Shown piece after piece: positions 28,228-37,479 of a DNA stretch of 64,000 nt. The notes below the pieces were generated by a model, which had not been told where the DNA came from, did not search any database, and saw only the letters and a list, made by a program, of their open reading frames with translations. Where the stretch lies: the NCBI GenBank assembly GCA_965261315.1, contig CBDHDM010000066.1, forward strand, positions 106,219 through 170,218, read 5' to 3'. The DNA is from Endozoicomonas sp965261315. GTDB lineage: Bacteria > Pseudomonadota > Gammaproteobacteria > Pseudomonadales > Endozoicomonadaceae. Positions within the stretch are counted from its first letter, which is position 1; each line of letters begins with the position of its first letter. The translations under genes were made by a program, and so were the position numbers.

Positions 28228-29379
28228 ATGAAAAAGATTTACCTTCTGCTAGCCTGCCCCTTGTGGATGGTGTCGGTTTCCGGGTTCGGAGAAGTGACTG
28301 GCTCTGCATTTCATCAATTCGTCTCTCAACCATTCACTTTTCAGCAATGGGAGCCAGATAACTGTCGTAATACGGTTGGTGATGTGTTTATCTATCCCAA
28401 CCCATACAGTGGGAAGACCGATTATTTTCAGCTAACGACAGTCGGTCCGGGAGGACGCTGCCCCTATTTTCCTGTCAATGAAAGCAGTAATTACTATTGG
28501 AAGTACCTGCCTGATGAATCCGCCGCGCAAGCGGCGGCTGTTGCGAACGCAGCCCTGCAGAAAAAACCATCCACCACACTTGCGCAAATAGACCATCCTC
28601 CGTCTGTCACCCCTCCGAAAACACCCGCTACTGGTGTTTGTTCCGGCTGTAAAGGTTCTCAGAATATCAGTTATGGCACGAAAGACCAGCCGGCGGCAGG
28701 ATTTGACGCAGTCAGCTTTAGAATGAGACCACTGACTGATAAGGGAGTCTCCTGGTCAGACGCACCGATGGCTTATTACTGGGCGTTCTACACCTTTTTT
28801 ACTCATGCCGGTAACAATCCCTTTTATTTCGGACTTCAACCCTTGGGCGAGTACGGTAAGACCGCTATATTCAGTGTCTTTGGGGATGGCACATCTGGCG
28901 GTGCTGATGATCAGTATTGCAAGCCCGGTGCAGATACGGGGGCTGGAACGAGTTGTCACATACCCTACGAGTGGATGGTTGGTAACGATTATGACTTCAT
29001 GGTAACCATGGCGAAAACTGATGACGGTGGGACCACTTGGAAAGGCCATGTCTATGATGTGAAGAGCAAAGAGACAACGCTTATTGGTACTATTACCGTA
29101 CCATCTTCCACCGGGATTGAGGGGGGGCCAGTGGTGGCGTTTGATGAATATTTTGCCTGGGCTTCGCATCCATGCCCAACCCAGCCTTTTTCAGAAATAC
29201 TTTTCTTTACGCCCGTTTATTACTATAAGGGGCAGCCCCACAGCAGTCGGATTACGTCGCTTAATTTGAATAACAATTGTAACGCAAAGTTTTTCTCGGA
29301 TAATAGCAGCTATGTCTACATAGAAGCCGGTTACAAAGAGGCGTCCCAGCTAACTCCGGACAAATCTGTTCAACAGTAA
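28228..29379 (+). CDS. Secreted protein with a DUF3472-like domain
   Basis: 383 residues. N-terminal signal peptide (MKKIYLLLACPLWMVSVSGF). The central region from about 190 (YYWAFYTFFTHAGNNPFYFG, LQPLGEYGKTAIFSVFGDGT, DQYCKPGADTGAGTSCHIPY, GNDYDFMVTMAKTDDGGTTW) has the pattern of DUF3472, a beta-sandwich seen in secreted carbohydrate-associated proteins. Ten or more cysteines, including the tight CSGCKG, suggest disulfides and a periplasmic or extracellular location. No enzymatic motif is recognised. It stands alone after aroC and converges with a phosphoribosyltransferase gene. Confidence 0.6.
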   Translation: MKKIYLLLACPLWMVSVSGFGEVTGSAFHQFVSQPFTFQQWEPDNCRNTVGDVFIYPNPYSGKTDYFQLTTVGPGGRCPYFPVNESSNYYWKYLPDESAAQAAAVANAALQKKPSTTLAQIDHPPSVTPPKTPATGVCSGCKGSQNISYGTKDQPAAGFDAVSFRMRPLTDKGVSWSDAPMAYYWAFYTFFTHAGNNPFYFGLQPLGEYGKTAIFSVFGDGTSGGADDQYCKPGADTGAGTSCHIPYEWMVGNDYDFMVTMAKTDDGGTTWKGHVYDVKSKETTLIGTITVPSSTGIEGGPVVAFDEYFAWASHPCPTQPFSEILFFTPVYYYKGQPHSSRITSLNLNNNCNAKFFSDNSSYVYIEAGYKEASQLTPDKSVQQ

Positions 29380-29444
29380 AAGGAAAAATAGCAGGTAAAA
29401 TTAACACTGTCGCACTGATGTATTTTTCCCATGCAGCGTGGGTA

Positions 29445-29981
29445 TTACCTGCCAAAATTGCCGATATTTTCCGCATCCCACGCGTAGTTGATCCAGTAAT
29501 CTTCGATCTCTTCACCAACAAAGAAGTGCTTGAGCTGTTCTGGCAACTGTCCCTTCTTCGCTTTCTTTTTGTTGTGTACTACAAAGGCGGAAAACTCGGC
29601 ACCGGGATGGCTTTTGAACAAGTGTTGAAGCGTAAACTCCAGTGTTGTTCTTTCATCGTCTACTTCATCAATAACCAGTACTTTTTTACCAGTCAGGTCA
29701 ATATCTGTTTCCAGCCATTGCAGTTTGATGGGTTGGCTTGCAGGGGCAGTTCCGGTTTCATCACTGTACCTGGACAGGGATACGATAAGAATCGGGCGGC
29801 TGATGTAGGTACGCATGATGCGCGCAGGAATCAGACCTCCTCCGCCAATGGCCAGCAGATAATCGGGTTCATAACCGGTTTCTGCAATGGTTTTTGCTGT
29901 ATTGCGAATGGTGTTATGAATGTCGTTATAAGTGAAATTGTATTGCTGAATGTTTGGCATATAAGATCGGTATCGGGCCAT
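29445..29981 (-). CDS. Phosphoribosyltransferase (hypoxanthine/xanthine PRTase-like)
   Basis: 178 residues of type I PRTase fold. The PRPP-binding motif is KVLVIDEVDDERTTLEF, with two adjacent acidic residues after hydrophobics and the DERTT loop. YLLAIGGGGLIPARIMRTYI provides the earlier GGG pyrophosphate loop. This pattern fits the Gpt/HPT-like group for purine salvage, but the base cannot be read. The start may instead be the second Met (MPNIQQYNFTYND), 7 codons downstream. Confidence 0.78.
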   Translation of the reverse strand: MARYRSYMPNIQQYNFTYNDIHNTIRNTAKTIAETGYEPDYLLAIGGGGLIPARIMRTYISRPILIVSLSRYSDETGTAPASQPIKLQWLETDIDLTGKKVLVIDEVDDERTTLEFTLQHLFKSHPGAEFSAFVVHNKKKAKKGQLPEQLKHFFVGEEIEDYWINYAWDAENIGNFGR

Positions 29982-30116
29982 GTGAAAATAAATCCGCAGA
30001 TTTTATGGAAGTCGCTGTCATTCTGCAATATACAACATACGCATAGTCGCAGAGCTGCTTTAGGAATATTATACCTCGCCTTTCTTCCCCTTCTTACCTT
30101 GAAACAGGCCATTACC

Positions 30117-30726
30117 GTGCCACATCGAGCCCATCTACTCTCACTAAAGTTCTGCCATGCCCTAAGTCAGGCCTGCATTGCAGAAAAGTATGCTGGCAAG
30201 CGCTTTGCAAACGATCTTCTGGCGGGATTAACCGTCGGGATTATTGCCATCCCATTATCCATGGCACTGGCCATTGCCAGTGGCGTTCCACCACAGTACG
30301 GTCTTTATACGGCCATTATAAGCGGTTTTATTATTGCCTTACTGGGTGGATCCCGTTACAGCATTTCTGGTCCGACGGCGGCTTTTGTGGTGCTGTTATT
30401 TCCCATGGCAGAAAATACGGCTGTGCTGCGACTGGAGGGGGCCGCTGTTTTTTGCCGCTGCTGATCATGTGTTTGGCGAGGTCAGTCGTTTAAGTCAGGA
30501 TAAACATACGATTATTTTGCAGATGGAAAACGTCTACCTGCTGGATGCAGGAGGCCTCTCCGCGCTCACTCGCTTGATTGAGCAATTCCACAAGCATCAT
30601 ACCCGGCTCCTGATCAGTGATTTGCAGTTCCAGCCATTGAGAACCCTGGCCCGGGCAGGCGTTAAACCTGTTGATGGGGTTGTGAAGTTCTTTGGTTCAT
30701 TAAATGATGCCCTTCAGGAAGTATGA
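30117..30726 (+). pseudogene. SulP-family (DauA-like) anion transporter, transmembrane core deleted, STAS domain retained
   Basis: The N-terminal part matches DauA/YchM very closely: EKYAGKRFANDLLAGLTVGI, IAIPLSMALAIASGVPPQYG, LYTAIISGFIIALLGGSRYS, ISGPTAAFVVLLFPMAENT. After MAENTAVLRLEG it jumps to the STAS domain: PLFFAAADHVFGEVSRLSQD, MENVYLLDAGGLSALTRLIE, FQPLRTLARAGVKPVDG. About 330 residues of transmembrane core are missing. A G5 run at 30437-30441 also shifts the frame; with G4 the halves fuse in frame. It cannot be a functional transporter as read. A GTG at 30117 or TTG at 30099 could be the start. Confidence 0.85.
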
Positions 30727-30822
30727 AGGTATGGCATAAACGCTAACCGCTGTCTCACGGCATGAGAATGAAACGGGTATCTGGTATAGCCCGCCGTTTC
30801 ATTCTCACCTGAAGGGGATAAC

Positions 30823-32101
30823 TCAGACTTTCGCCTCCTGTTTATACATATCTGCAATAACGTTACGGCGCAACTTCAGGGTTGGGGTAAGTTCCTTCTG
30901 CTCAATGGAAAATTCTGCAGGCAGCAGGGTAAATTTTTTAACCTGCTGATAACTGGCCAGATCTGACCCGGATTGTACAGTGTCCAGCTGCTTTTTAAAC
31001 AGTGACTGAATCTTGCTGTGCTGAACCAGCTCTCTACGATCTTTGTAGCTCAGGTTGTGGGCTCTGGCATACTCCTCAATAGCCTCAAACGCTGGAACAA
31101 TCAGTGCTGTAACGAAACTTCGATCATCGGCAATAACGGCAACCTGTTCTATATATTGATTTTTGCCCAGCATGCCTTCAATTGGCCCTGGTGCAATATA
31201 CTTTCCGGTTGATGTCTTCATCAGCTCCTTGATACGTCCGGTCATGCGCAGTGCACCACTCTTTTCGATCAAACCCGCATCACCGGTATGCAGCCAGCCA
31301 TCATCGGTGAAGGCCTTGGCTGTTTCTTCCGGCTTTTTATAATAGCCACGCATGACAGTGTCGCCCTTGACCTGGATTTCACCTGCCCCGGGAGTTTCAG
31401 TCTCAACGGTGTCATCGATACGGATCTGAATCCCCGGTAATGGAGTTCCACAGGTGTCGAGTTCAAACTTTTTGTCGGGAAAGCAGGTGACTGTCGCACA
31501 GGTTTCGGTCATGCCATAACCAGCCTTTATATTGATGCCAATGGCATGGAAAAAACGGGTAATATCTGGATCCAGACGGGCTCCTCCACAGGGCATAAAC
31601 CGAATTTGCCCTCCCAGCTTGTCACGTATCTTGCTGAACACTGCCTTGTCTGCAACACGGCTTCCAAGTTTACGGAAAACGGGTGGGTTCGAACCTTCAC
31701 GGAGTGTCTCCATATTGGCTGCACTAACCTGCATGGCCTTATTAAATATCATTCGTTTTACCGGGGATGCAGCCGTCACTTTTTTATGAATGTCATCGTA
31801 AGCTTTTTCCAGAAGCCTGGGCACAGTACACATAACGGTTGGCTTGACGGCTTTCAGAGCATCACTGACCTGTTTCGGATCATTCAGGTAGACGTTGGTT
31901 GCTCCCATTCTGAGTACGTAGGAACTCCACCCCGCTCAAAAATATGACTGAGAGGCAGAAAGCAGAGAGAAACGTCCTCGGGACTAAGATTGATGATCTG
32001 ATCATGAGCCTGAAAACTGGCTGCCATATTCGCATAGTCCAGCTTAACCCCTTTGGGGTCACCCGTGGTACCCGAGGTATAGATCAGGGTGTAGAGCTGA
32101 A
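30823..32101 (-). pseudogene. Long-chain acyl-CoA synthetase paralogue, N-terminally truncated and frameshifted
   Basis: AMP-binding adenylate-forming enzyme, about 60% like the complete neighbour. The remnant begins at YTLIYTSGTTGDPKGVKLDY, the phosphate-binding P-loop, so about 200 N-terminal residues are absent. The frame shifts near 31925 (PLSHIFER to WSSYVLRMGATNVYLNDP), one base missing. It is intact afterwards: AGYGMTETCATVTCFPDKKF, GWLHTGDAGLIEKSGALRMT and the C-terminal lysine segment GRIKELMKTSTGKYIAPG. It lies 27 bp after the complete gene in the same orientation, as from a tandem duplication with partial loss. Confidence 0.85.
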
Positions 32102-32127
32102 ACGATGAGCTATAACCCGGGCGAGTG

Positions 32128-33966
32128 TCAGGCCTTTGCTTTCGGCGAATACATGGCTTCAATCTCTTTCTTAAAACGCTTCATAATAATCTTACGACGC
32201 AATTTCAGTGTTGGAGTGATCTCACCCAGCTCGATTGAAAATTCCTTGGGCAGTAGGGTGAATTTTTTTACCTGCTCAAACTTTGCGAGTCCTTCCTGCA
32301 CCTTAACCACACGTTCATGAATCAACTCCTGAATACTGCTGTGTTGAATCAGTTCCTTGTGATTCTGGTATTTCAGATTAAGGGCTTTAGCGTGTTCCTC
32401 AAGGGCTTCGAAAGCAGGCACAATCAATGCTGTCACATAATTTCTGGCATCGGCAACAATGGCAATCTGCTCAATAAAGCGATCTTTGGTTATCGTGCCT
32501 TCAATATACTGTGGGGCGATGTATTTGCCGTTTGACGTTTTCATCAATTCCTTGATGCGTTCGGTCATTCTCAGAGCGCCGTTTTCATCAACAAGACCTG
32601 CATCACCGGTATGCAGCCAGCCATCGGCAGTGAAGGTTTTGGCGGTTTCTTCAGGTTTTTTGTAATAACCGCGCATTACTGTGTCGCCTTTAACCTGAAT
32701 TTCGCCTTCATCACCGATACGAACCTGGATGCCTGGCAATGGAATGCCGCAGGAGCCAAATTCAAACTCGGTATCGCGGAAACAGGTAACGGTTGCTACG
32801 GTCTCGGTCATACCGTAGCCCACTTTGACATCCACCCCAATAGCATGGAAAAAGCGGTTGATATCATCATCCAGTCGAGCACCACCACAGGGCATAAAGC
32901 GAATGCGGCCACCCAATCCCTCTCGAATTTTGCTAAAGACCATTTTGTCCGCAATATTGTTGAGTTTCTGGAGGTAAGTCGGCGCTTCAGTACCTTGACG
33001 ACGATACTCCATATGCGCCATGCCAATTTTAACGGCAGTGTTAAAGATCATGCGTCGGGCAAATGGAGCAGAAGAGACTTTGCCATGGATGGTCGTGTAG
33101 ACCTTTTCAAAAAAACGGGGTACTGCACAGAGTACCGTTGGCTTGACGGTTTTCAGTGCTTCACTGACTTGATGAGGGTCTCGAAGATAAACATTGGTGG
33201 CTCCCCGGGAAAGAGCATAAAAGCTCCATGCCCGCTCAAAAATATGGCTGAGTGGCAAGAAACAGAGGGAGGTATCCAGACTGTCCAGGTGGATAATCTG
33301 GTCATGCCCATGGAAGCTGGCCGCCATATTGGTATAGTCCAGCATAACTCCTTTGGGTTCACCCGTAGTGCCGGAGGTATAGATCAGCGTAAAGAGATCT
33401 TCCATGCGGCGGGAAGCGAGCCTTTCTTCAAGAATGGCCTGCTCTACGCCATGCTGGATAAAGTCATCAAAGTAGATGGCTTGCGGGCAGTCCTGAATCA
33501 CAACCGAACGATCAAAGACAACAATGGTCTTTAATGTGGAAGACTGAGCCAGTAATTCAACGGCACCATTGTACTGTGCCTGCTCCCCGACAAACAGCAG
33601 AGAAGCTTCTGTTTCATCCAGAATGTATTTGACCTGCTCAATCGTGCTGGTTGGGTAAAGAGGAACAGTCACCAGTCGCGCCTGCAGACAGGCAAGATCT
33701 GCCACGGTCCACTGAGGCATATTCTGTGACCAGATACCCACTTTGGCCTGGACGTGCAGGTTTTTCTTCAGCAGAGCTTTGGATGCCTGGTCGATTTTAT
33801 CGCCGAGCTGATGCCAACTGACTTCGAGCCATGCTTGTTGATGAGCGTCTTGAGGTGAGCGCTGATCAGAGCTTTGGTTGGCGAAGCGCATGGCGATCTG
33901 TTCCGGATTGCGCTGGGCACGTTCACGGATCTGGCTGATCAGGTGCATGTTCAAGGGGGAGTTCAT
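32128..33966 (-). CDS. Long-chain acyl-CoA synthetase (AMP-forming)
   Basis: Activates fatty acids to acyl-CoA through an acyl-adenylate. About 612 residues if started at the ATG at 33966 (MNSPLNMHLISQIRERAQRN); the frame stays open to 34140 but the upstream part looks non-coding. Motifs: TLIYTSGTTGEPKGVMLDYT (P-loop), FLPLSHIFERAWSFYAL, VGYGMTETVATVTCF (A5), DGWLHTGDAGLVDENGALRM (A7) and the catalytic lysine region TERIKELMKTSNGKYIAPQY (A10). It belongs to the FAA1/FadD15-type long-chain group seen in many bacteria. The following gene is a truncated paralogue. Confidence 0.9.
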   Translation of the reverse strand: MNSPLNMHLISQIRERAQRNPEQIAMRFANQSSDQRSPQDAHQQAWLEVSWHQLGDKIDQASKALLKKNLHVQAKVGIWSQNMPQWTVADLACLQARLVTVPLYPTSTIEQVKYILDETEASLLFVGEQAQYNGAVELLAQSSTLKTIVVFDRSVVIQDCPQAIYFDDFIQHGVEQAILEERLASRRMEDLFTLIYTSGTTGEPKGVMLDYTNMAASFHGHDQIIHLDSLDTSLCFLPLSHIFERAWSFYALSRGATNVYLRDPHQVSEALKTVKPTVLCAVPRFFEKVYTTIHGKVSSAPFARRMIFNTAVKIGMAHMEYRRQGTEAPTYLQKLNNIADKMVFSKIREGLGGRIRFMPCGGARLDDDINRFFHAIGVDVKVGYGMTETVATVTCFRDTEFEFGSCGIPLPGIQVRIGDEGEIQVKGDTVMRGYYKKPEETAKTFTADGWLHTGDAGLVDENGALRMTERIKELMKTSNGKYIAPQYIEGTITKDRFIEQIAIVADARNYVTALIVPAFEALEEHAKALNLKYQNHKELIQHSSIQELIHERVVKVQEGLAKFEQVKKFTLLPKEFSIELGEITPTLKLRRKIIMKRFKKEIEAMYSPKAKA

Positions 33967-34198
33967 CGGCACAGACAATATCTCAACAGCTGGATGAAAA
34001 TTTAGACAAGAAAATGACGGACGTATGATGTTACAGGATGGCCTGGAATACCAAAATTGATCCAAGTCACTTTTGGTGAAATCCTGAGGGTGAAAATGTA
34101 ACGGTTGGTAACGTAGATTACTGGGTGTAAACAGAACCAATCATTTTTGTGAAACAGGAATAGATTATACCATTATTGAGGCTGCTAATTCTGTTTTA

Positions 34199-34366
34199 AG
34201 TAGTTGGCCATATGGAATCGAATATTTCTGGCTGAGTGGATAGTTACAATGCAAGGCGCAGCGTAGGGAGCATAGCCATAGCTATGTGACTGGAGTTGTA
34301 ACGCCGCAGAGTGGATGTCCACTTAGTCTCAAAGTCAGAAAATATGATTTCATGTGGTTAACTACT
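34199..34366. mobile_element. MITE-like inverted-repeat element
   Basis: AGTAGTTGGCCATATGGAAT at the left and, inverted from the right end, AGTAGTTAACCACATGAAAT match; similarity continues for about 32 bp at roughly 80%. The 168-bp interior has no ORF and carries GGAGCATAGCCATAGCTATG, a palindromic core similar to that at 18720-18892. Confidence 0.55.
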
Positions 34367-34457
34367 TATAAACAGTATTCAACATCTGTTCTGGTACAGA
34401 GTAAACAAGTCTCTTCTGCTATGTTTCAGTCTTACATTCCTGATGGGAGACAAGTTT

Positions 34458-34628
34458 ATGATTTCGCCTGTATCCAGCTTGTGCTTCCGCTTATTTCCCT
34501 GCGTTCTCTTCACTTCGCTGTTATTGGTTGCTCAAATCGGGTCAGCAGACAGTGCAGGTTATGCCGACGAATTCTGGCCAGATAATATTGAAGTGGTTAT
34601 AGTTTTCCGGACACACAAACACGGGTAA
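34458..34628 (+). pseudogene. Truncated gene for an exported protein (signal peptide only)
   Basis: ATG at 34458, preceded by GGGAGA, starts MISPVSSLCFRLFPCVLFTS LLLVAQIGSADS, a convincing signal peptide, then AGYADEFWPDNIEVV and a short unrelated tail to a stop at 34628. The IS1182 copy begins 17 bp later. Its normal continuation is absent, so the gene was probably cut during the rearrangement that brought the IS here. No family can be assigned. Confidence 0.4.
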
Positions 34629-34644
34629 TATCAAAGCCCCTCAA

Positions 34645-36375
34645 GAGGCTGTTGCAAAAACCGTTTTTGGACAACCTTGATAGACTGGGAACCTCTCTCA
34701 TGCAGCCATGGTGGCCCACATAAAAAGCCTATTGCAATCTGATGAAAAATTACTGCCCGTCAAAACGGCTTTAAATTGACACCAAAGGCGGTAAAAAAGC
34801 CGCAAAATCAGGCTTGAAGCAGCAGCGGCCACTACCCTGCTGAGATTGTATGCCAACAGGTGGAGGCTGAACTCCAGTTTAACGCCCGATAGGCCTCGAC
34901 GACGGAAACGGTTGAGCCCCTGTACCGTTCTCAGATGGCCGAAAACCGGTTCCACCATCGCTTTTCGATGTTTAAATACCTTTTTAGCTGCCGGGTGTTG
35001 CATGGTTTCCCGTAGTGCGTCTTTGGCATCATCAATGGTAAACCGGCTGATCTGCCTGCCTTTCTTTTTACTGCTTGTGCACCGGTTTTGCAGTGGGCAG
35101 TTCTGGCAATCTGCCCCGCCATAGACCCTTGCGGCATCAGCCTTTGCATTTTTACCGGGTTGATAAAGAAGCACCAATGTCTGCTCACCAGGGCAGTAGT
35201 AAACATCATTTGTCGTATCATAACGGAAACGACTTTTATGGAATTTTTTGCCCTTTTTAGGTTTGCCCGGCTTGCCACTCTCCGGACACAACAGGCTGAT
35301 ATCACGCTCTATCGTTGTCGTGATGACGGTTTCATTGGCATAACCTCCATCCAGCAGCAATTCATCAGGACTTTGTCCGGTAGTGCGTACTGCCTGATCC
35401 AGCATCTCTGGAATAACGGCCGTTTCGTTGGTGGGATCAACGGCCACGGCGACCACCACCCGTTTCTCATTGGCCAGAACCGAAGGGGTATAACCAGGCG
35501 CATAACCCCGCCCCCGTTTCATTTTCTGAATAATGGCTTCAGGCTCTGTTGGGCTGACCATGGTGTTTTCAGCGGCTTTCTGGCTACGTTTTTTGCGCTT
35601 TTCCTTTTGGGTAAGCAGCGTCTCAAGAACCACCGTCTTGTGTTCGACTACTGTCTGCTTTTCTTCATCCCCGGGCGCTTTCTCCGCTTGACGCCGAGCT
35701 TCTTCCAGAGCAGCCCTGGCCGCTTCTTCTTTCACCAGATTGTAATTCGAACAAGCCGCTTCAATGGTGGTGCCATCACCGGCCAGACAGTGGCCTGAAG
35801 AGCGGGTCTTTTTCAGTGCCAACCGGGCGAGATCCTCAAAAAAACTGAGGCTCAGGGATTCGGCATGCATAATGACAAACCGGCCAATATTGGCATGATC
35901 CGGAAAGATACCGCCACTGACCCACATGCAGCCCAGATTAAGCCGGGCAAGTGCCTCCAGCCCTCGCAGAGAAGTTACGCCCTGCATGATGCCGTAAAGA
36001 ATAAGCCCGACCATGTTGCGAGGTGCATAGGGTGGGCGACCCGATTTGCCATAGCGTGCTTCAAATTCCGACCAGTCCAGTTCGTTAAGGAAATCAGCAA
36101 CAATGATGGGGGTTTTCTGACCAGCCTGTTCCAGGTGTTGTTGCAGGTAGGTATGTCCAATCGTGATGTCCGATGGTTGCGGAGCAAGAAAGCGCCTTTG
36201 CTGGCCTATACCCTGATGGTTCACCGATCCTTTTTCTGGGATGTCAGACAGTTCGGAGAAAATGTCGTATTGGGAAGTACGACTGATATCCAATTTTTGC
36301 TTTGTTGTCATGGCTGGTTATGCTGGCGCTGGAATAGCGGTATTTTAATAGCTTTCGGGGTTTCGCGACAGCCTC
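34645..36375 (-). mobile_element. IS1182-family insertion sequence, copy 2, at the left prophage edge
   Basis: The same terminal inverted repeats as copy 1 (GAGGCTGTTGCAAAAACCG / GAGGCTGTCGCGAAACCCCG inverted), 1.73 kb. The left neighbour is a cut chromosomal gene and the right neighbour is a cut phage tape-measure gene. No target-site duplication is visible, so this copy probably marks a deletion or a recombination between IS copies. Confidence 0.9.
34698..36311 (-). CDS. IS1182-family DDE transposase, longer variant
   Basis: 537 residues, with the same catalytic motifs as copy 1 (CLAGDGTTIEA, LLLDGGYANETV, RKAMVEPVFGHLR). It has a 17-18 residue insertion after the N-terminal DIPEK (GSVNHQGIGQQRRFLAPQ). 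Because the flanking sequences are otherwise almost identical, copy 1 is more likely a deletion derivative, or the longer form is the ancestral one. The frame is intact. Confidence 0.92.
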   Translation of the reverse strand: MTTKQKLDISRTSQYDIFSELSDIPEKGSVNHQGIGQQRRFLAPQPSDITIGHTYLQQHLEQAGQKTPIIVADFLNELDWSEFEARYGKSGRPPYAPRNMVGLILYGIMQGVTSLRGLEALARLNLGCMWVSGGIFPDHANIGRFVIMHAESLSLSFFEDLARLALKKTRSSGHCLAGDGTTIEAACSNYNLVKEEAARAALEEARRQAEKAPGDEEKQTVVEHKTVVLETLLTQKEKRKKRSQKAAENTMVSPTEPEAIIQKMKRGRGYAPGYTPSVLANEKRVVVAVAVDPTNETAVIPEMLDQAVRTTGQSPDELLLDGGYANETVITTTIERDISLLCPESGKPGKPKKGKKFHKSRFRYDTTNDVYYCPGEQTLVLLYQPGKNAKADAARVYGGADCQNCPLQNRCTSSKKKGRQISRFTIDDAKDALRETMQHPAAKKVFKHRKAMVEPVFGHLRTVQGLNRFRRRGLSGVKLEFSLHLLAYNLSRVVAAAASSLILRLFYRLWCQFKAVLTGSNFSSDCNRLFMWATMAA

Positions 36376-36988
36376 CTAAACCGGTTCCCAGATTGTTGAT
36401 TCCCTGCATGGCGTCGGCAATATCGGTGGTATTGGTGCCCAGCTCCTTTTTTAAGTAGCTGGTCTGTCCCACCAGTTTTTCCACCCATTGGGATTTCCCC
36501 ATGGCGTCTGCTGTGCCTTTGAACCGTTCATACATCTGAGTGATGTATAAGCTTGTTTCCTCCATTCCGGCTTTAGTGGTGGTTGCCAATACGCCAGCGG
36601 CGCTGGTAAAGGCGGAGAGTTCATCACCGCTCAAACCTTTAATGGCCTTACTGATTTGTGTCCCTGATCCAACAACCTCAGCAGCCACCAAACCATAACT
36701 GGCGGACAATTCCAGAGCGGTGTTGTTCAGTTGTTTCAGGGCGTTTTCTTGAACTCCGATGCTTTGAACTTCAGCTAATGCCCGGTTCATCTCAATGGCC
36801 GGTGTCAGGCTTTCATAAATCAGAAAACCGGTGGCAGCCAGCCCCATGGCTCCCGATCTCATATCCTCAAAACCGGATTTTGCAGACGTAATCAGACCGT
36901 CGAAACTACGGGTTGCCCGGGAGGCGGGCCCGCTGATCCGGTCAATCAGTCCCACGGTAAACATTAACGGTCTGAGGGAGTCATTCAT
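36376..36988 (-). pseudogene. Phage tail tape measure protein, N-terminal fragment cut by IS1182
   Basis: Residues from 36988: MNDSLRPLMFTVGLIDRISG, then helical SAKSGFEDMRSGAMGLAATG and GVLATTTKAGMEETSLYITQ, and ELGTNTTDIADAMQGINNLG. These are typical of the TP901/P2-type tape measure N-terminus, which sets tail length. After about 204 residues the coding sequence runs into the IS1182 inverted repeat. Tape measures are usually 600-1000 residues, so most is gone. There are no tail sheath, tube or baseplate genes in the window. Confidence 0.8.
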
Positions 36989-37054
36989 GGTTTTTCATTC
37001 GTTCGCTACGTGAATAAAACAGCATTAGCCCCGTAAACTTTCATGCAAGCTCGT

Positions 37055-37207
37055 TCACCGTTTTTTCCCACTGAAAGCCCTTGCCACCCCGTTGGCGACA
37101 CAAACCCGCATCCGCTGCCAGTACTCTTTTTCCAGCCAGAGGGCCCGGGCCATGGTCTCCTCATCGGGTGGGCAGTTGGGCAGCCAGTGATTGGCCAGGG
37201 TGCTCAT
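37055..37207 (-). CDS. Small phage protein (50 residues)
   Basis: MSTLANHWLPNCPPDEETMA then RALWLEKEYWQRMRVCVANG and ARAFSGKKR, an open frame of 50 codons. It starts 6 bp from the end of the lipoprotein gene and lies just before the tape measure gene, consistent with translational coupling. A charged helical middle is visible; no family is recognised. Position before the tape measure would suit a tail assembly chaperone, but that is a guess. Confidence 0.5.
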   Translation of the reverse strand: MSTLANHWLPNCPPDEETMARALWLEKEYWQRMRVCVANGVARAFSGKKR

Positions 37208-37212
37208 CTGGG

Positions 37213-37479
37213 TCAATCCGTCCTGCTCAATTTGCCGGGCCCGGTCTTGTATTTTTTTACCGTGATCTCCACATCCGGCTGTGGAATGCAGCGGACATCC
37301 ATCACTGAACGGTCCGGCCTCTGGTAAACCAGCACCCAGAGTTTCATCTCATGGCATTCATCCAGAGCGGCCCGCAGGTTCTCGGCGCTCATAATGCCTC
37401 CGCTTGAGCTGCAGCCCAGCAACATCAGCAGGGCAATCAGGAGTAATGTTTTAGCCAGGCGTCCCGGTAATCCTCCCAT
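37213..37479 (-). CDS. Small phage lipoprotein (possible outer spanin)
   Basis: 88 residues. Signal sequence LAKTLLLIALLMLLGCSSSG with lipobox LLGC at about residues 20-23, so a lipoprotein. The remainder (AENLRAALDECHEMKLWVLV, PQPDVEITVKKYK) has no recognised domain. It overlaps the 3' end of the endolysin gene by 43 bp. Overlap with lysis genes is typical of Rz1-type outer spanins, which is why I suggest that role. Proline content is lower than in classic Rz1. Confidence 0.5.
   Translation of the reverse strand: MGGLPGRLAKTLLLIALLMLLGCSSSGGIMSAENLRAALDECHEMKLWVLVYQRPDRSVMDVRCIPQPDVEITVKKYKTGPGKLSRTD

Noticed and set aside
29418..30464. A 348-codon plus-strand gene
   Set aside because: Only the last third (from about 30117) is coding (SulP). 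The rest lies opposite the phosphoribosyltransferase gene and has no family features.
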